From the NCBI RefSeq assembly GCF_016859285.1, contig NC_053416.1:709501-773500 (forward strand): a DNA stretch of 64,000 nt. The letters are read 5' to 3'. A program made the translations under genes and the position numbers. This document shows, piece after piece, positions 12,679 to 23,309 of the stretch (the first letter of the stretch is position 1; each line of letters begins with the position of its first letter). The stretch comes from Xiphias gladius. Its lineage: Eukaryota > Chordata > Actinopteri > Istiophoriformes > Xiphiidae. The notes below the pieces were generated by a model. That model saw nothing but the letters and a program-made list of their open reading frames with translations, made no database searches and was not told the DNA's origin.

Positions 12679-15600
12679 AAGAGAGACAGAAAAGAAAGGT
12701 TAGCGTTAACACATCCGCACCGCCGTCAGCTCTGCGGAGAGCCAGGTCTCATCAGAGGGACACTTCAGGTCTAAACGGAACTGAGTCCTTTTATTAAAAC
12801 ATAGGACATAATTAATCTGGACAACTTCCTGCAAACACACACAAAAAAGGGAAACAACTAAAATGTTTCTTGCTGAAGTGACAATTGTTCAGATAAAGGA
12901 AGATCGGAACATAAAGACTCTGAACCCAGAAAACAAAGGTGAATTAATGACCGAGATGACCAGTATCAGGGCCGGTCTGGGCAGGTTTTAATGGATCGAG
13001 CTCTGATCCTCTCTTTACTGAACTCTACTGTGTTTTGTCACCTCAGCCTGCTGCTGTTGGAGTGTGTGACGTCACTTTCACCTACGTCTCCGGCCGCAGG
13101 TCACATCAGCTTCGCCGGTTAATGTCGGTTCTGTCGGTAACTCGACGCCAGAACAAAATGAAACGCGTCGTCGTCTGAACTCGGCCGAAGATCGTCTGGG
13201 AGTGAAGAGGCTCCGCTCCGTAACACCGCTGTACAATCGGAGCGTGTCCGTAGTTCCGACGGCGCCGCCAGTTTCAGGAGTCTCATCCACCGGTTAAACT
13301 TTCATTTGTATCAGATCAATAATTAAAGCCGATCAACTAAATTGTATTGAATCAGCATGTTCAGTATTTGGATCAAACAGCTTCTGAAAAATAAGACGTG
13401 TCTGCTTTTTTGTATCTACAGATGTTATACGTGCATATGATGCGTCAGCTTTCGCATCCTCTGCTGCAATGTAAAGGCCAACGACGGACCGGACGAGGAA
13501 CGGGCAGACACCCACTATCAAAGGGCGAGGGAACTCCTGAGAGACGTCCCCGATTACAGTTTGTTCTGACTCACCAGGATGGACAGAAGAGTGCAGACGA
13601 GTGTGACAGACGGAGACACGGAGGGGAGGACCGAGTGCTGGAACTCCTGAACCAGCCCGCCCGTCATGGAGGCGCGGGGAAGCTCCGTCTCGTCCAGCAG
13701 CTTCAGACGGACACCTGAACAGACACGTGGACGGTCAACAGAACGTCACCCCAGACGACCGTAAGCAGTGGGATTCGTGGGAAGCCTCCTAACTTTTGAC
13801 AGACGTACGGCTTCCTCAACTGTCTTTCCTACGATACAGAACTCTCTTCAGCTGAATGAGTCCAGATCTGAAGGGCTTATTTGGTCCACCCTCTCTGATT
13901 CACCTTTAAGGTCATTCTGGAGGCTGCAGTTTGTTGGGGGGGGGGTTCTAATATTTGTCCGAGCACTGAAGTTAAACTAAATACAGTAGAGTAAGAGGAT
14001 CTTATATGAAGAGCTGGAGTCTCACCGAGCGTCGCCAGGCATTTGTCCAGCACGTTGTAGAGGGCCCAGATGTTGGGGGCCCAGTAGGCATGACAGAGGC
14101 CCCGCTTAAAGGGGAAGAGACGGGACAGGACCTGAGGGAGCTGACCCTAAAATAAATAAACACATCGTCATCATCAGGTCTCAGTGACATCAAGTGATGG
14201 TAAGCGTTCATACACGAAAAGCAAACCAACCAGCTTTAAACAGCTTCCTGTGACACGTTACCACGAGGCTGAGCAGACAAGGTCAAAATGTCTATTTTTT
14301 GGGCAAACATTCCCTGAAAAGACCTCCCGCCAATGCACCGATGCGGCAATGTGTCAGGATCAGCTACAGATGTCACGGAATGTAACTGCTGACACTCACC
14401 ATGACAATGAACGGGCCAAAGGACAGAGCGCAGGCGGAGGCCACGATGCCGCCCAGAGCCAGCAGACGGAGCGGACTGAAACTCCTCCACCTGACAGAAC
14501 CGTCTGCAAAAAAAAACAAAAAAAACACAAACAGAAAACAAAACCAGAAAACAAGGCATTCAGTACATAAGGCCGTTGGTGTTGTGGATGTAGCAGATGT
14601 ACAACACTGACAGTTATACAAGCTGGGTTGCATTTATTTGGTTGGTGTTTGTTTGTGGATTGAAAAATGCATTTGGGACCATGAGGTTTTCACTCTGCAA
14701 CATACACATTTGAGAATCTCGCTTTTTAATTTGTGGATTATGTCGCACATTCGTGACCTCAACTCATCCCCCTCCACAATTTAGCGTTTTTTATTCGACA
14801 AAAGCCACTGATCGTCAGTCAGGGCTTAATATTCTGTCAGTTGACTGATTTACTAAATGACGTAACATTTCAGCGCCAGTTAGGATTTCAGCTGCATCAG
14901 CGACAGCAAACGTTGGTGTCTGCAGGCTCGGAGTGTGCGTCGTACCTTTGTTGTCCTGAGTAAAGCAGTAACTCCTCAGCAGGTAAGTGCCATAGGCCGG
15001 AGCCACATACAGGTAGATGTGCTTCAGGTTGAGCAGGACGGAGAACAGCAGCGCCCCCTGCAGGTGCCGAGACTGTCCAACACCGACAACAAAACGAAAA
15101 GCGAGACCAACTGAAGCAGAGTTCGTTGAAGTGATACATTGAGAGGCCCTTGTATCTTAAACTTAAGAGAAAAAATCTAGTAACATCGACCTTAATTAAA
15201 GGAGCAAAATTAGATAAAATCATTGGAGTGTTTTGGAGACTGAGGCTCAAACCTGCAGGTGTTTTGCCACTGACAGCAGCAGGAAACCAAACAAGAAGCC
15301 GTTGTACTGGAAATGAATGTCTGAACGGAACTGTCAAAGAAGTTTTATCAACTCAGTTTGATGACTGAGGGGCTGAGGTGAGGTCGGAGCCAGAGTAATG
15401 AATTAGTAAAAAGAGAAACTGAGTGCTCAGCCTACGAACTGTATGAGATCAGAGTTTCACCTTTACAAACCGACGTGTTGAATGTCATGATGGAAAATTA
15501 AAGGGAGCGTTTTAGCTTTTCCTGTATTTTTCCATTTATTTCATGTAGAACTCTTTACTGAAAATGTCTTTAAAAAAATCCCCTAAATTTTGTTCTTTTA

Positions 15601-18600
15601 ATGAGAGAAAAGTACAGATGATCTGCATCAAATTCGTGCTTTTCTGTGCAGAAGTTCAGGGAAAATAATGAACCGATGAGTGTTAATGGACGAGTTTGTC
15701 CAGCTGTAAGAACTGGATGTGAATCATGTGACCCGTCTACACAGAGGACGCACACGGGACCCACTCACAGAAAAATGACTCCATAGTGCTAGTGCACAGG
15801 GAACCTTTAATTTCTCAACCAGCGAAACACATTTCACTGCTCCGGTTTGACCTGTTAATGTCAGGATGACAGTGACGGCAAAGCTGCTGGGTTGAATGGG
15901 ATTAAGACTATGAAAACCAGTTTTCATCAGCGCAGTTTAAAAAGCGTCTTCTTCATCTGCTTCCTGGTCCAAAATGATCCCAAACTTCTGACTGAAGGAG
16001 CATTTTGATGGTTAAAAACTTGGGCCATTTAAACTTAACCTCATCCTCTCTGATGACCAGTAGAGACGCACCCAGCTGCTGTGCTGAGGTGTCACAGCTG
16101 AAGGATACGGTCCACGACGAGGAGGCCGAAGTTCCAGAGCAGCAGAACAGCCAGGACGAAGGACGGCCGGTTCAGAACGTCCCGAGAGCCTTTCTGCTCC
16201 TGAACACACCTGCAGCACCTGGACGAGCACAGAGCCAATCAGGAGCAAGCTGCTGGAAAAGTTTCTGAGTAAAACTTCACAGAAAGATTTCAACGTTTCA
16301 GCCCGTTATCGTCTTTTTTCCCGCGACGTCAGCGGGACAAAAAATAAAAACCTGAACGATTCAGGCTCACGCACAAACTGTGAGAAGCATGTACAGCCTC
16401 TTCTCTGAGGTTCATGAAAATGTGTAAGGACTGAAGTTTAAAGCCCTGGTTCCTGGTTTTCTACAAGAATGTGTAAAACTGCACATGTCCTACAGCTATA
16501 GACAGATGATGAGACAACGGGCCCCCGAACGCAGACATGTAAAAGGCCCCCACCCACCATCCTACAAACAAAATAATTCCCCAGACTGAGGGAGACATAA
16601 AAACACCACAAAAACAATGCAGCCATGTCTCTCTGTGGTCATTTGACTTTCCAACAAGAAATGTTAACAGTGACTTCACATAGAGGTTCTGGTCCAGGGG
16701 CCCTGGGTCTGTACCTGGTTGGCCTGTTCTGTAATCCATCCATGATACTAATAACCCAACCAGCTATCCGGTACCGGGGCCCCGAGCCACCTCTGGCCTC
16801 AACCCTGCCCCCATGAACCAGCTAGATTTAATAAGAGATGCTAAAGGCCGTGAACAGACTCCGGACTCACTCTCTGGCAGCGTAGATAAAAACCACGTCA
16901 GTGAAAATGACCGACAGCCTCTGGAAGAGCACCGTGGACGGGCTGGCGTAGTTCAGATTCTCCACCAACAGCATGTTTCTGTCGAAGTGCTGAGCCACGT
17001 GGGACAGGCCGAACTCAAACCAGGCGAACAGCGGAGGGTAGTCCAGAGTCCACTCAGACGTGTTCTGCAAGGACGGGGAAAACACATGGATTTTAGAAAA
17101 ACTAAAAATGAGTGTGGACATTGGGACTGGGCCCCAGAAGGCTCCCGTACGCTGCCATGTGCTGCTCTAAGAGCCTCCACACTTCTGCTTTCAGTGTTGC
17201 CACCAGATGTGTGCAAGAGCAACTCCGTCACACTGACCTCATAGTACCACCTGGACACCGGCAGACTGTGCGTGATCGCCAACCAGTTCCTGTGCACCTC
17301 AAAGTCTGTGGAATGACTGAAAGACGGACACAACAGCAGACAAACAATAGTTCACTCTGGAGGCAAAGACAAACCAAACTCCATACAGAAAACTGGCACT
17401 TTGTTGTAGACTCACTGATAGGCACATCTACGAGTCCCATTTAAAGTGTCGAGACATTTAGACACAGTTTAGTCAGCCATCCCTTCACACTGTAGTTTTG
17501 AAAGCTTGCTATGCGATGAAATAACAGCTAAACTAAATAATTCTTCTCTGGAGCTCTCTTAATTACTGAGTATTTATCACAGATTTTGGATAACTGGTTA
17601 CCTCCAGTAAACTAAATATATAGGGAGATAACACCCCAATAATCGAGACTGTGTTGCTGCTCCTTTAATTATATTAATGCCAAATTTACCAGTAGTGATT
17701 ACTGACTTAGTTAGATTCTTCGGTTGTGTTTTAGGACACTTGCACTTTGGCAAAAGAGGGAGACCTCGTTTAATGGCAGATTTCTCTGAGATGTTTGGTT
17801 CGGCTGTACAGCTAAAATACTGTAGTACCTTAATTCCTTGGACCCTTCACACACAAAAAAACAGCACACATCAGAGTAAGAAGATCATAACAATGATTTA
17901 AATGCAACCACAAAGTGTAAGGCTGCGGTGGTGCTGGTTGGATTGTATGAATGCCGAATTCAGCAGTAGTCAATACTGACCCTGTCAAAATATTCAGTTG
18001 TGTTTTATTATGTGTGTACGTTAAAAAAATAAGACAGACGGGCTTAAATTAGGAGAGTTTTCTACTGTGCTTGGCTTGAACAGATAGAACACTGTAGTTT
18101 TTTAAAGCATCCATACAGGGTATAACAACACATTAGTTTAAATACTTGAGCCTGAACTATCTCGGCTTGGTAATAATCATTAACCCACCGATAAAGGCAG
18201 AATAATTAAGGTTTAAATTTCTCAGACTGAAGAGGTGCTTGCTGGATTGTATGAACCCCCAAATTACCAGCTGTTATTACTGACTCTAATCAGTTGTTTT
18301 AAATGGAATATAAGCGAGGAATCCTTAAACGGGATGATTTTTCAATGAAGATAGGCATGGATAGGTATAACATTGTACTTTATATTTCTGTGGACTTAAA
18401 CCTCGGTACAGGTCAAATCAGCGCGCAACAAAGTAAAAACAACATAATGATTTAAATTATTTGGCCAGAAGTGTCTCGGGTCGGCGCTAATGATTAATAA
18501 TCCGTGTGAAACTTCGCAGTCAGCTTCAGAACGAACTTCTGCCGAAAAACGGCGCCATCTTGAGGATGTTTGGCTACAAACCGGGAGCTAATGACACGTC

Positions 18601-18946
18601 AACTTATTGTTACAACCGCCTCTCGTCACTTTATATAAAGCGAAATATGACTAACGGCTACACACACGACTCGTTTTCTACCGGCTCCGCTAAAACCGAC
18701 ACAGAAACATCTTGGTCGTTTATCTACACGTGATCTTCCCTGGCTTGTAGCTGTTAGCCGGACGCTAACAGGCTAAACTGTCGTTATAAAATAACACTGT
18801 CGTCCTGGAACTGCACCGCTGAGTGAAACCGGTTCACGTCAAATTACGTCCACTCACTAGGCGCTGATGAAGAGACATTTGAGCAGAGAGACTCCCAGTG
18901 CTAACACTGGAAACCAGCTCCGGCCGTCCACCTCAGGAGCCGCCAT
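8875..18946 (-). CDS. alg8: Dolichyl-P-Glc:Glc1Man9GlcNAc2-PP-dolichol alpha-1,3-glucosyltransferase (Alg8)
   Basis: Alg8 adds the second glucose to the lipid-linked oligosaccharide in the ER lumen during N-glycan precursor assembly. It is a multi-pass GT-C glycosyltransferase. Exons on the - strand are 18946-18858, 17316-17238, 17064-16871, 16209-16109, 15320-15253, 15072-14946, 14503-14400, 14146-14026, 13714-13575, 12364-12225, 11401-11304, 10994-10922 and 9100-8875. All are bounded by AG/GT and all are in phase, giving 519 aa against about 526 in human. Diagnostic segments are [19 protein letters not shown] (exon 2, luminal loop with the conserved acidic residue), [16 protein letters not shown] (exon 3), [12 protein letters not shown] (exon 5), [18 protein letters not shown] (exon 8), [18 protein letters not shown] (exon 10) and [15 protein letters not shown] (exon 11). 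The start ATG at 18946-18944 lies in a good context (gtcATGG) and gives [12 protein letters not shown]. The gene looks intact. It is divergent from ccdc90b, and its introns hold several repeats. Confidence 0.97.
9251..9530. repeat. Inverted-repeat element of the 'gggctgcaact...attgcagct' family
   Basis: It starts 'agggctgcaactgatgatt' and ends 'tcaatcactgcagct', so its ends are inverted copies. The centre carries 'ccagaacccaaggtgaggcc' and 'acattcagtctactgtt'-like blocks shared with copies elsewhere in the window. It lies in alg8 intron 12, directly before a LINE relic. No coding capacity. Confidence 0.7.
9559..10010 (+). mobile_element. L1/Tx1-like LINE fragment (C-terminal end of ORF2)
   Basis: An open frame at 9559-9915 encodes, near its end, [14 protein letters not shown], followed after one frame change by a stretch reading [11 protein letters not shown] and [12 protein letters not shown]. 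This '[11 protein letters not shown]...eFLr.RF...C.FC..d.Et.eH' order is typical of the post-reverse-transcriptase end of fish L1-type elements. It sits in alg8 intron 12 on the strand opposite alg8. It is broken and lacks the reverse transcriptase. Confidence 0.6.
11612..11641. repeat. 9-bp tandem repeat (ctggatcag), about three copies
   Basis: The unit agctggatc recurs back to back in alg8 intron 10. It is a short, simple tandem array without other content. Confidence 0.8.
12377..12690. repeat. Long (GA)n/(CT)n-type simple repeat next to alg8 exon 10
   Basis: About 310 bp are almost pure purine on the + strand, made of gagaga, gacaga and gaaaga units with no interruptions of other sequence. 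On the alg8 (-) strand this is a CU tract ending only about 12 nt before the acceptor AG of exon 10 (exon starts at 12364). It produces long meaningless open frames on both strands. Confidence 0.95.
13080..13525. repeat. hAT-like non-autonomous repeat, copy 2 (inverted)
   Basis: From 13091 to about 13270 this is a nearly exact reverse complement of 47430-47610 (shared blocks include 'gttaatgtcggttctgtcgg' and 'aactcggccgaagatcgtct'). The part from 13350 to 13525 holds the 'gtttgatccaaatactgaa' block in reverse and an end similar to other hAT-type fish repeats. It lies in alg8 intron 9. Confidence 0.7.
16475..16760. repeat. Dispersed repeat with a 'gacgggccccngnacacagac' block, copy 1
   Basis: The block 'tgcacatgtcctacagctatagac ... 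gatgagacaacgggccccc ... tttccaacaagaaatgttaaca' is shared with 20505-20710 and in part with 46965-47065. It lies in alg8 intron 3. The transposon class is unknown. Confidence 0.6.
17655..18460. repeat. Diverged tandem array, about three units of 280-300 bp
   Basis: Three stretches starting near 17670, 17945 and 18245 share, in the same order, 'gaatgccaaatta(c)cagtagt', 'tactgac', 'tcagttgtgtttta' and, about 150 bp later, 'agataacactgtagt'. Spacing between equivalent blocks is 270-300 bp. The array fills much of alg8 intron 1 between exon 2 (17316) and exon 1 (18858). No coding potential was seen. Confidence 0.5.
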
Positions 18947-19137
18947 GACACTGGGCCTGTTGACTTTGAAAGCACAACTTTATTGACAGCTCCGTGCGGG
19001 ACACTGTGGCGGCTGGACTTCATTTTGAAAAACGAGTCCACTGCTGTGAAACCTACTTTTATCTTTTTTTTCGTTTTAACATTTTTAATACTTTTTTTTT
19101 TTTTAATTAAAGTTGCGATGCCTGCAGGGGAGGACGG

Positions 19138-19145
19138 TGACGTCA
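19138..19145. promoter_or_regulatory. Palindromic CRE (TGACGTCA) upstream of alg8
   Basis: This is a full CREB/ATF palindrome about 190 bp upstream of the alg8 start codon, in the 1.1-kb space shared with ccdc90b. It could serve ATF-type factors. The site is seen; its function is inferred. Confidence 0.5.
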
Positions 19146-19249
19146 TCACTTAGACGCCTTTAAGGTCGCCTCGTAAACTGAGGAATTCTGAGTTTCCTTT
19201 GTAAGATCTCTTACTTCAGGGACCGATATAGAAACTTTTAAACAGTTTT

Positions 19250-19830
19250 AAATGGGGGGCCTGTTAGTTAAGTAGGAAGCATGTAGATATTCTGAAAGTA
19301 CCAAAAGCAAAAGTGCTCCCTGCCGAGCCGTTTATATTAGTCCTGGATCCTAATCATTGATGCCTTAATGTGAACTTCAGCTTAATGTTGCAGCTGCAGA
19401 AGGTGGTGAAGGTTCATGTGAGTTACTTTACAGGCTGCTGGGAGTTCTCTTGAATTCCCCCCCGGGGATCAATAATCTTATTTTAACCTATATTTTCTAT
19501 AACAAGTGTGAATGTGAAAAGTAACTGAAGTCTTCAGATAAATGCCGTAAAGTAAATTTACGGTTGTCGACCAAAGACCTTTACCGAGATGAGATTGTGA
19601 GATTATTTGAGGGATGATCACAGTCGAGTAAAAACACAGACATATTTAAAAGGATTTAGGAGAATCAATAAAAGCGTAGAATAAATAAATCTGGACAAAA
19701 TCCTAAAAAACAACAGCAGCATTTCACAGAGAACAGTGGAAAGTGAAAGTGAAGTAGAAGTGGAAAAAACTCAAAGTATCTCTACAGCACTTAGTAAATG
19801 TAGCCTCCACCACCGGTGGGCGCTGCCTCA
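19250..19830. repeat. Fish dispersed repeat of the 'aagtaaaagtac' family
   Basis: Blocks 'agtaccaaaagcaaaagtgctc', 'gtaactgaagtcttcagataaatg' and 'agtggaaagtgaaagtgaagtagaag' occur in the order known from a common fish repeat built of 'acttaagtaaaagta' phrases. Related copies are at 23310-23760 and 59581-60265. This copy fills much of the alg8-ccdc90b intergenic space. Confidence 0.55.
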
Positions 19831-19983
19831 TAATCTGTCCACGAACACACCCATGACTCTATCGGGTTGTATCACGGGACCCGCAGGGACGTGGAGAATT
19901 CCGAGGGTCCGGGAAGGCAGCATGACGACGGCCTGGTTCCGCGGTCCGCCTGCGGAGTGTGTGTGAGTGTGTAAGAGTTTGAG

Positions 19984-20004
19984 AGTGTGTGTGTGTGTGT
20001 GTGT
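19984..20004. repeat. (GT)n microsatellite upstream of ccdc90b
   Basis: About ten GT dinucleotides run from 19984 to 20004, ending 77 bp before the ccdc90b start codon. They are probably in or near the 5' UTR or core promoter. Confidence 0.85.
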
Positions 20005-20080
20005 TTCGGGATCGGCCGGAGTCTGGTTCTGACGTTTTAACTGACTTCTACTGAAACTTTCAAACGCAGCAGCTTCCGGG

Positions 20081-23000
20081 ATGAACGCGCTGCGGCGGTG
20101 TCACCTTCGGCGGGTCGGGACCTGGAGAGGTGAGTCCGGGTTTAGTTACTGAAGAGGAAGGTTCCGGTCAGAACTAACGGACCTGGTTCAGGGGCTCGGA
20201 ACAACCTGAGGCGTAAGTCCCTGCCGCAGCCGGGTCAAACTGAAACCAGATCAGTACAGATACTCCAGAACCGTACTCGAGAACAGACTGGACCAGGTCT
20301 ACAAACTTTAGAAAGGGGGGGCAGACTGGGGCACAGTTTCAAAATGGGTCAAATGTCTTCGGACTGCAGTTGAACTTCCTGGTTCCCTGCAGTGATAAAC
20401 TGACCGTGATCAATATTCACTCTGTTCATCCACCGTGACGAACGGACGTCAGATGAACAAGTTGAAAAGCTCCGATACGAAATAACGTCAGTGAACAGCT
20501 GCTGTTGGTAACTGCGCATGTCCTGCAGCCATGGACACGCGATGAGACGACGGGCCCCTGGACACAGACCTGTAAACCCCCCCCCCTCCCAGGACCAGGA
20601 CCACGTCCCCCAACCCCCCCTCCCTCCCAGGACCACGTCCCCCAGACCTAGAGAGACTCTGGGGAGGTGATAGTGACTTTCTAACTAGAAATATTAACAC
20701 AAATCACTTCCCACACAATAAAATACATTAAAATGCTTTGAACTGTCGCGTCTTTTAAAATGTGACCGTTTGCTGCTTTTCCTGTTTATTATTTTCATCG
20801 TTTTGAGCTTTGACAGTCGGTTGTGACGGCGTCGCTTTGCACTCTGGGTAACCGTGACGCCGCTCCTCACTATCATCTGGATTTTTGCAGACAATGAATT
20901 AATCGATCGATCGATCAAGAAGATGATCGGCAGATTAATCCATAAGGAAAACGATCGACCGGCAGGGAAAAGCTGCAGGAGTCGTGATGATCTGACGACA
21001 TGAAACGGTGAAACGGTCACAGGGGCGACAGAATCTAACCGGCGGGGGTCGACCTGGTCAGACTGGTCCTTTAAGTTCTTAACTAAACCCCCAAAAAAAC
21101 AGATCTGTGTGTGTGTGTGTGTGTGTGTGTGTGAGAGACAGGTTTCCATGTGACAGCGCCTGTGGTGACCTTTGACCTAAGAAAAGTTGAACTGACGCCT
21201 CTGGAGCAGCGGAAACTCACTTTCGACTCCCACGCCATGGCGACGGAGCTGGAGAGCAGCGGTGAGGAAACCACACCCCCACTCAGACTCATGGTTTGGG
21301 ACTCTGAACTCAGGTGAAACCACAGGATCTGGTCCGTAGCAGATTAACAGAATGGAGTCAAACGTCGTCCTCCTCAGAGTCCTGACCGAGTCAGACCTGG
21401 ACTCAGTGTGACGTCCACTTCCTCTGATGCCCCTCCAGAATAAAGCTCCAGAAATCCACTTTTGAGTTTCCTTCAGTGTCACAGTGACACTTTTCATACC
21501 AGATCTTTTGTTTAATTGTGTCCAGGTTTTGAGAAGCGTCAGGCGGAGCTGATCGTTTCAGCTCTGGTGACCCTGACCACGGCGAACATGGACATCGTCT
21601 ATAAAGACATGGTGACCAAGTCCCACCAGGTAGGACACGGGTCTCGGTACTTAGCGCTGCTCTGCGGAGATCCGTCTCTGCGAGCCGCTCTCCACGTGTT
21701 TCCCCCCGTTCTACCTTCAGGAGATCGCCGTGCAGCAGATCGTGGCTCACCTGGACTCCATCCGGAAGGACATGGTGATCCTGGAGAAGAGCGAGTTCGC
21801 CAGCCTGCGCTCTGAAAACACGGTACCGCAGCACTTCCCGTCTCTTTCACTTTGATGGTCACGGTTTTCCCGTTCCTGTGACGACACGAGGGTGGTGAGG
21901 GTGAAGCTGTCGATTCGTCCTTATCACTTCTAGGATCCACATTAGCTGCTGTCGGTCACAAAAGACGCGGGACAGAATCTGAACACTAAACCTGAAGCTT
22001 AAAACATATTTCACAGCCAGACTGAGATTAACACAACCGGGCGAACAGCACTGACTCAGTACCTCACCCGGGAAGCACTGAAGTAGTCACTCTCAGTTTT
22101 ATGATACAACAGCTCAAGGTTGTAGAAGAGTCTGGTTTGACGATTTACAGCCAGAAAAACTGCAGGAAGATGTGAGAAATGAAACTTTATTTACAGGTCA
22201 AGTGATTTATTCCAACTGGTTCTTGTGCCTTTTTTACTAAAGTCCGTTTGTCTGTTTATTCTCCTGCAGAAAATGAAGCGAGAGCTGGAGCAGCTACAAC
22301 ACAGACTGAAGGTGAGGAACTGAGACTCGGCGTTTAACAGCGAGGTAGCCCTGGGTCCTGATGGGTCTGGATCCATGTCGGACCGTAAATCAACAAACAC
22401 AAATCATTTTATAGAAACTCAAGTTTTGTGAACGACGTGTTTTTCCGTGTGTGTTCAGGAGGAGAGTCTGAAAGTCCGAGCAGAAACCAAACTGGACATC
22501 AACCTGGAGAGAAGCAGGATCTCTGACATGGTGAGTCAGTACGTCGGTAAGCGAACGCATCGCGGTTCAGTCGCACGTGTCGGTAAACGTAACGCGTTCA
22601 GTTCAGTCACACGTTTTTCCCTTTTATTGTGTGTGGCAGCATTTTTTGTTTTTTTCACAGTTTACAGCAACAGGGAACAAGGCTGATGGAGCTGTATAAT
22701 CCTGTTCCATCAAGCGTAAAAAAAAAACGGGTAATCTATTTGCGCTTGTCGGTAAGCTTAACGATCGGTTTTCAGTCGCACGCGCGGTAAGCGAACGCAC
22801 GCAGCGCGGTCATTTCACACGGTTTTTAACGTTTACAGAACAGGTCAAAGAGGCTGATGCTGATTCTGGCAGTTCCATCAATCCATTGTTTTTTTGCTTA
22901 TAATCCCTGCAGGAGGAGAAGAGGCAACTGGAGGCCAAGCCACGGAGTTCCAGTGGTGGTGGTTCAGTGTCTGGACTCACTTAACTGACGTCACCACGCG

Positions 23001-23275
23001 TGTCTCGTGTGGTCAGAAAGCCGACCTGGAGAACGACAACATGGAGATCAACAAGAAGATCGACCTGCAGGTGGCCTCGCTCAAAACCGTCCTGGAGTCT
23101 CTCAAACTGGAGACGATCCGCTACCTGGCAGGTAACCGAGCCCCCCGGTGTCTGTAAATGTGCCGCCGGTGTGGCGGGATTCCGGGTGACGCACTTTCCT
23201 GTCCTCTGCTCCTCCCCAGCGACGGTGTTCTCCTGCCTGGCCATCGCGCTGGGAGTCTACCGGCTGTGGAGGTGA
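20081..23275 (+). CDS. ccdc90b: Coiled-coil domain-containing protein 90B (mitochondrial, MCUR1 relative)
   Basis: CCDC90B is a mitochondrial membrane protein of the DUF1640 family related to the calcium uniporter regulator MCUR1. Exons are 20081-20129, 21142-21261, 21526-21629, 21721-21822, 22270-22311, 22459-22530, (22913-22952, damaged), 23017-23131 and 23220-23275. Diagnostic segments are [20 protein letters not shown] (exon 2), [16 protein letters not shown] (exon 3), [20 protein letters not shown] (exon 4), [18 protein letters not shown] (exon 6), [17 protein letters not shown] (exon 8) and the C-terminal membrane helix [15 protein letters not shown] (exon 9). Exons 4-8 are a long coiled coil. 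All phases agree except at exon 7, which appears to hold a small insertion and a lost donor base. Skipping it gives an in-frame 219-aa protein (human about 254). The start MNALRR gives a short, basic, Arg-rich leader suited to mitochondrial import. A (TG)14 tract precedes exon 2. Confidence 0.92.
20505..20710. repeat. Dispersed repeat with a 'gacgggcccctggacacagac' block, copy 2
   Basis: It shares 'gcgcatgtcctgcagccatggac', 'gatgagacgacgggcccc' and 'tttctaactagaaatattaaca' with 16475-16760. It lies in ccdc90b intron 1 and includes a C-rich imperfect duplication at 20580-20645. Confidence 0.6.
21106..21133. repeat. (TG)14 microsatellite at the acceptor of ccdc90b exon 2
   Basis: Fourteen TG dinucleotides are followed by only agagacag before the exon begins at 21142. 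The repeat therefore occupies the position of the polypyrimidine tract. See the matching finding. Confidence 0.9.
22913..22952 (+). pseudogene. ccdc90b: Damaged exon 7 of ccdc90b
   Basis: After an acceptor CAG at 22910-22912 the exon reads EEKRQLEA and then leaves the family frame. In the other frame it reads ATEFQ, which matches the family's (T)TEF end. Two extra bases around 22938-22939 explain this. The expected donor 'CAG-gtggtgg' is also missing one G (TTCCAGtggtgg at 22948-22958). Using the only GT in place (22953) leaves a frame that does not join exon 8 at its normal acceptor. Skipping, or using an AG four bases inside exon 8, restores the frame. Confidence 0.65.
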
Positions 23276-23309
23276 AGGATCCAGCGCTCGGGACCACAGA
23301 GCGACCGGG

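Noticed and set aside
12122..12797. Long open frames on both strands (about 200 aa each) through the GA/CT repeat
   Set aside because: They are made by the simple repeat, which has no stop codons in either direction (Arg-Glu-Arg-Asp or Leu-Ser runs). The region is intron and alg8 exon 10.
19736..19966. 76-aa frame upstream of ccdc90b
   Set aside because: It overlaps the end of a dispersed repeat and has no family similarity or splice partner.
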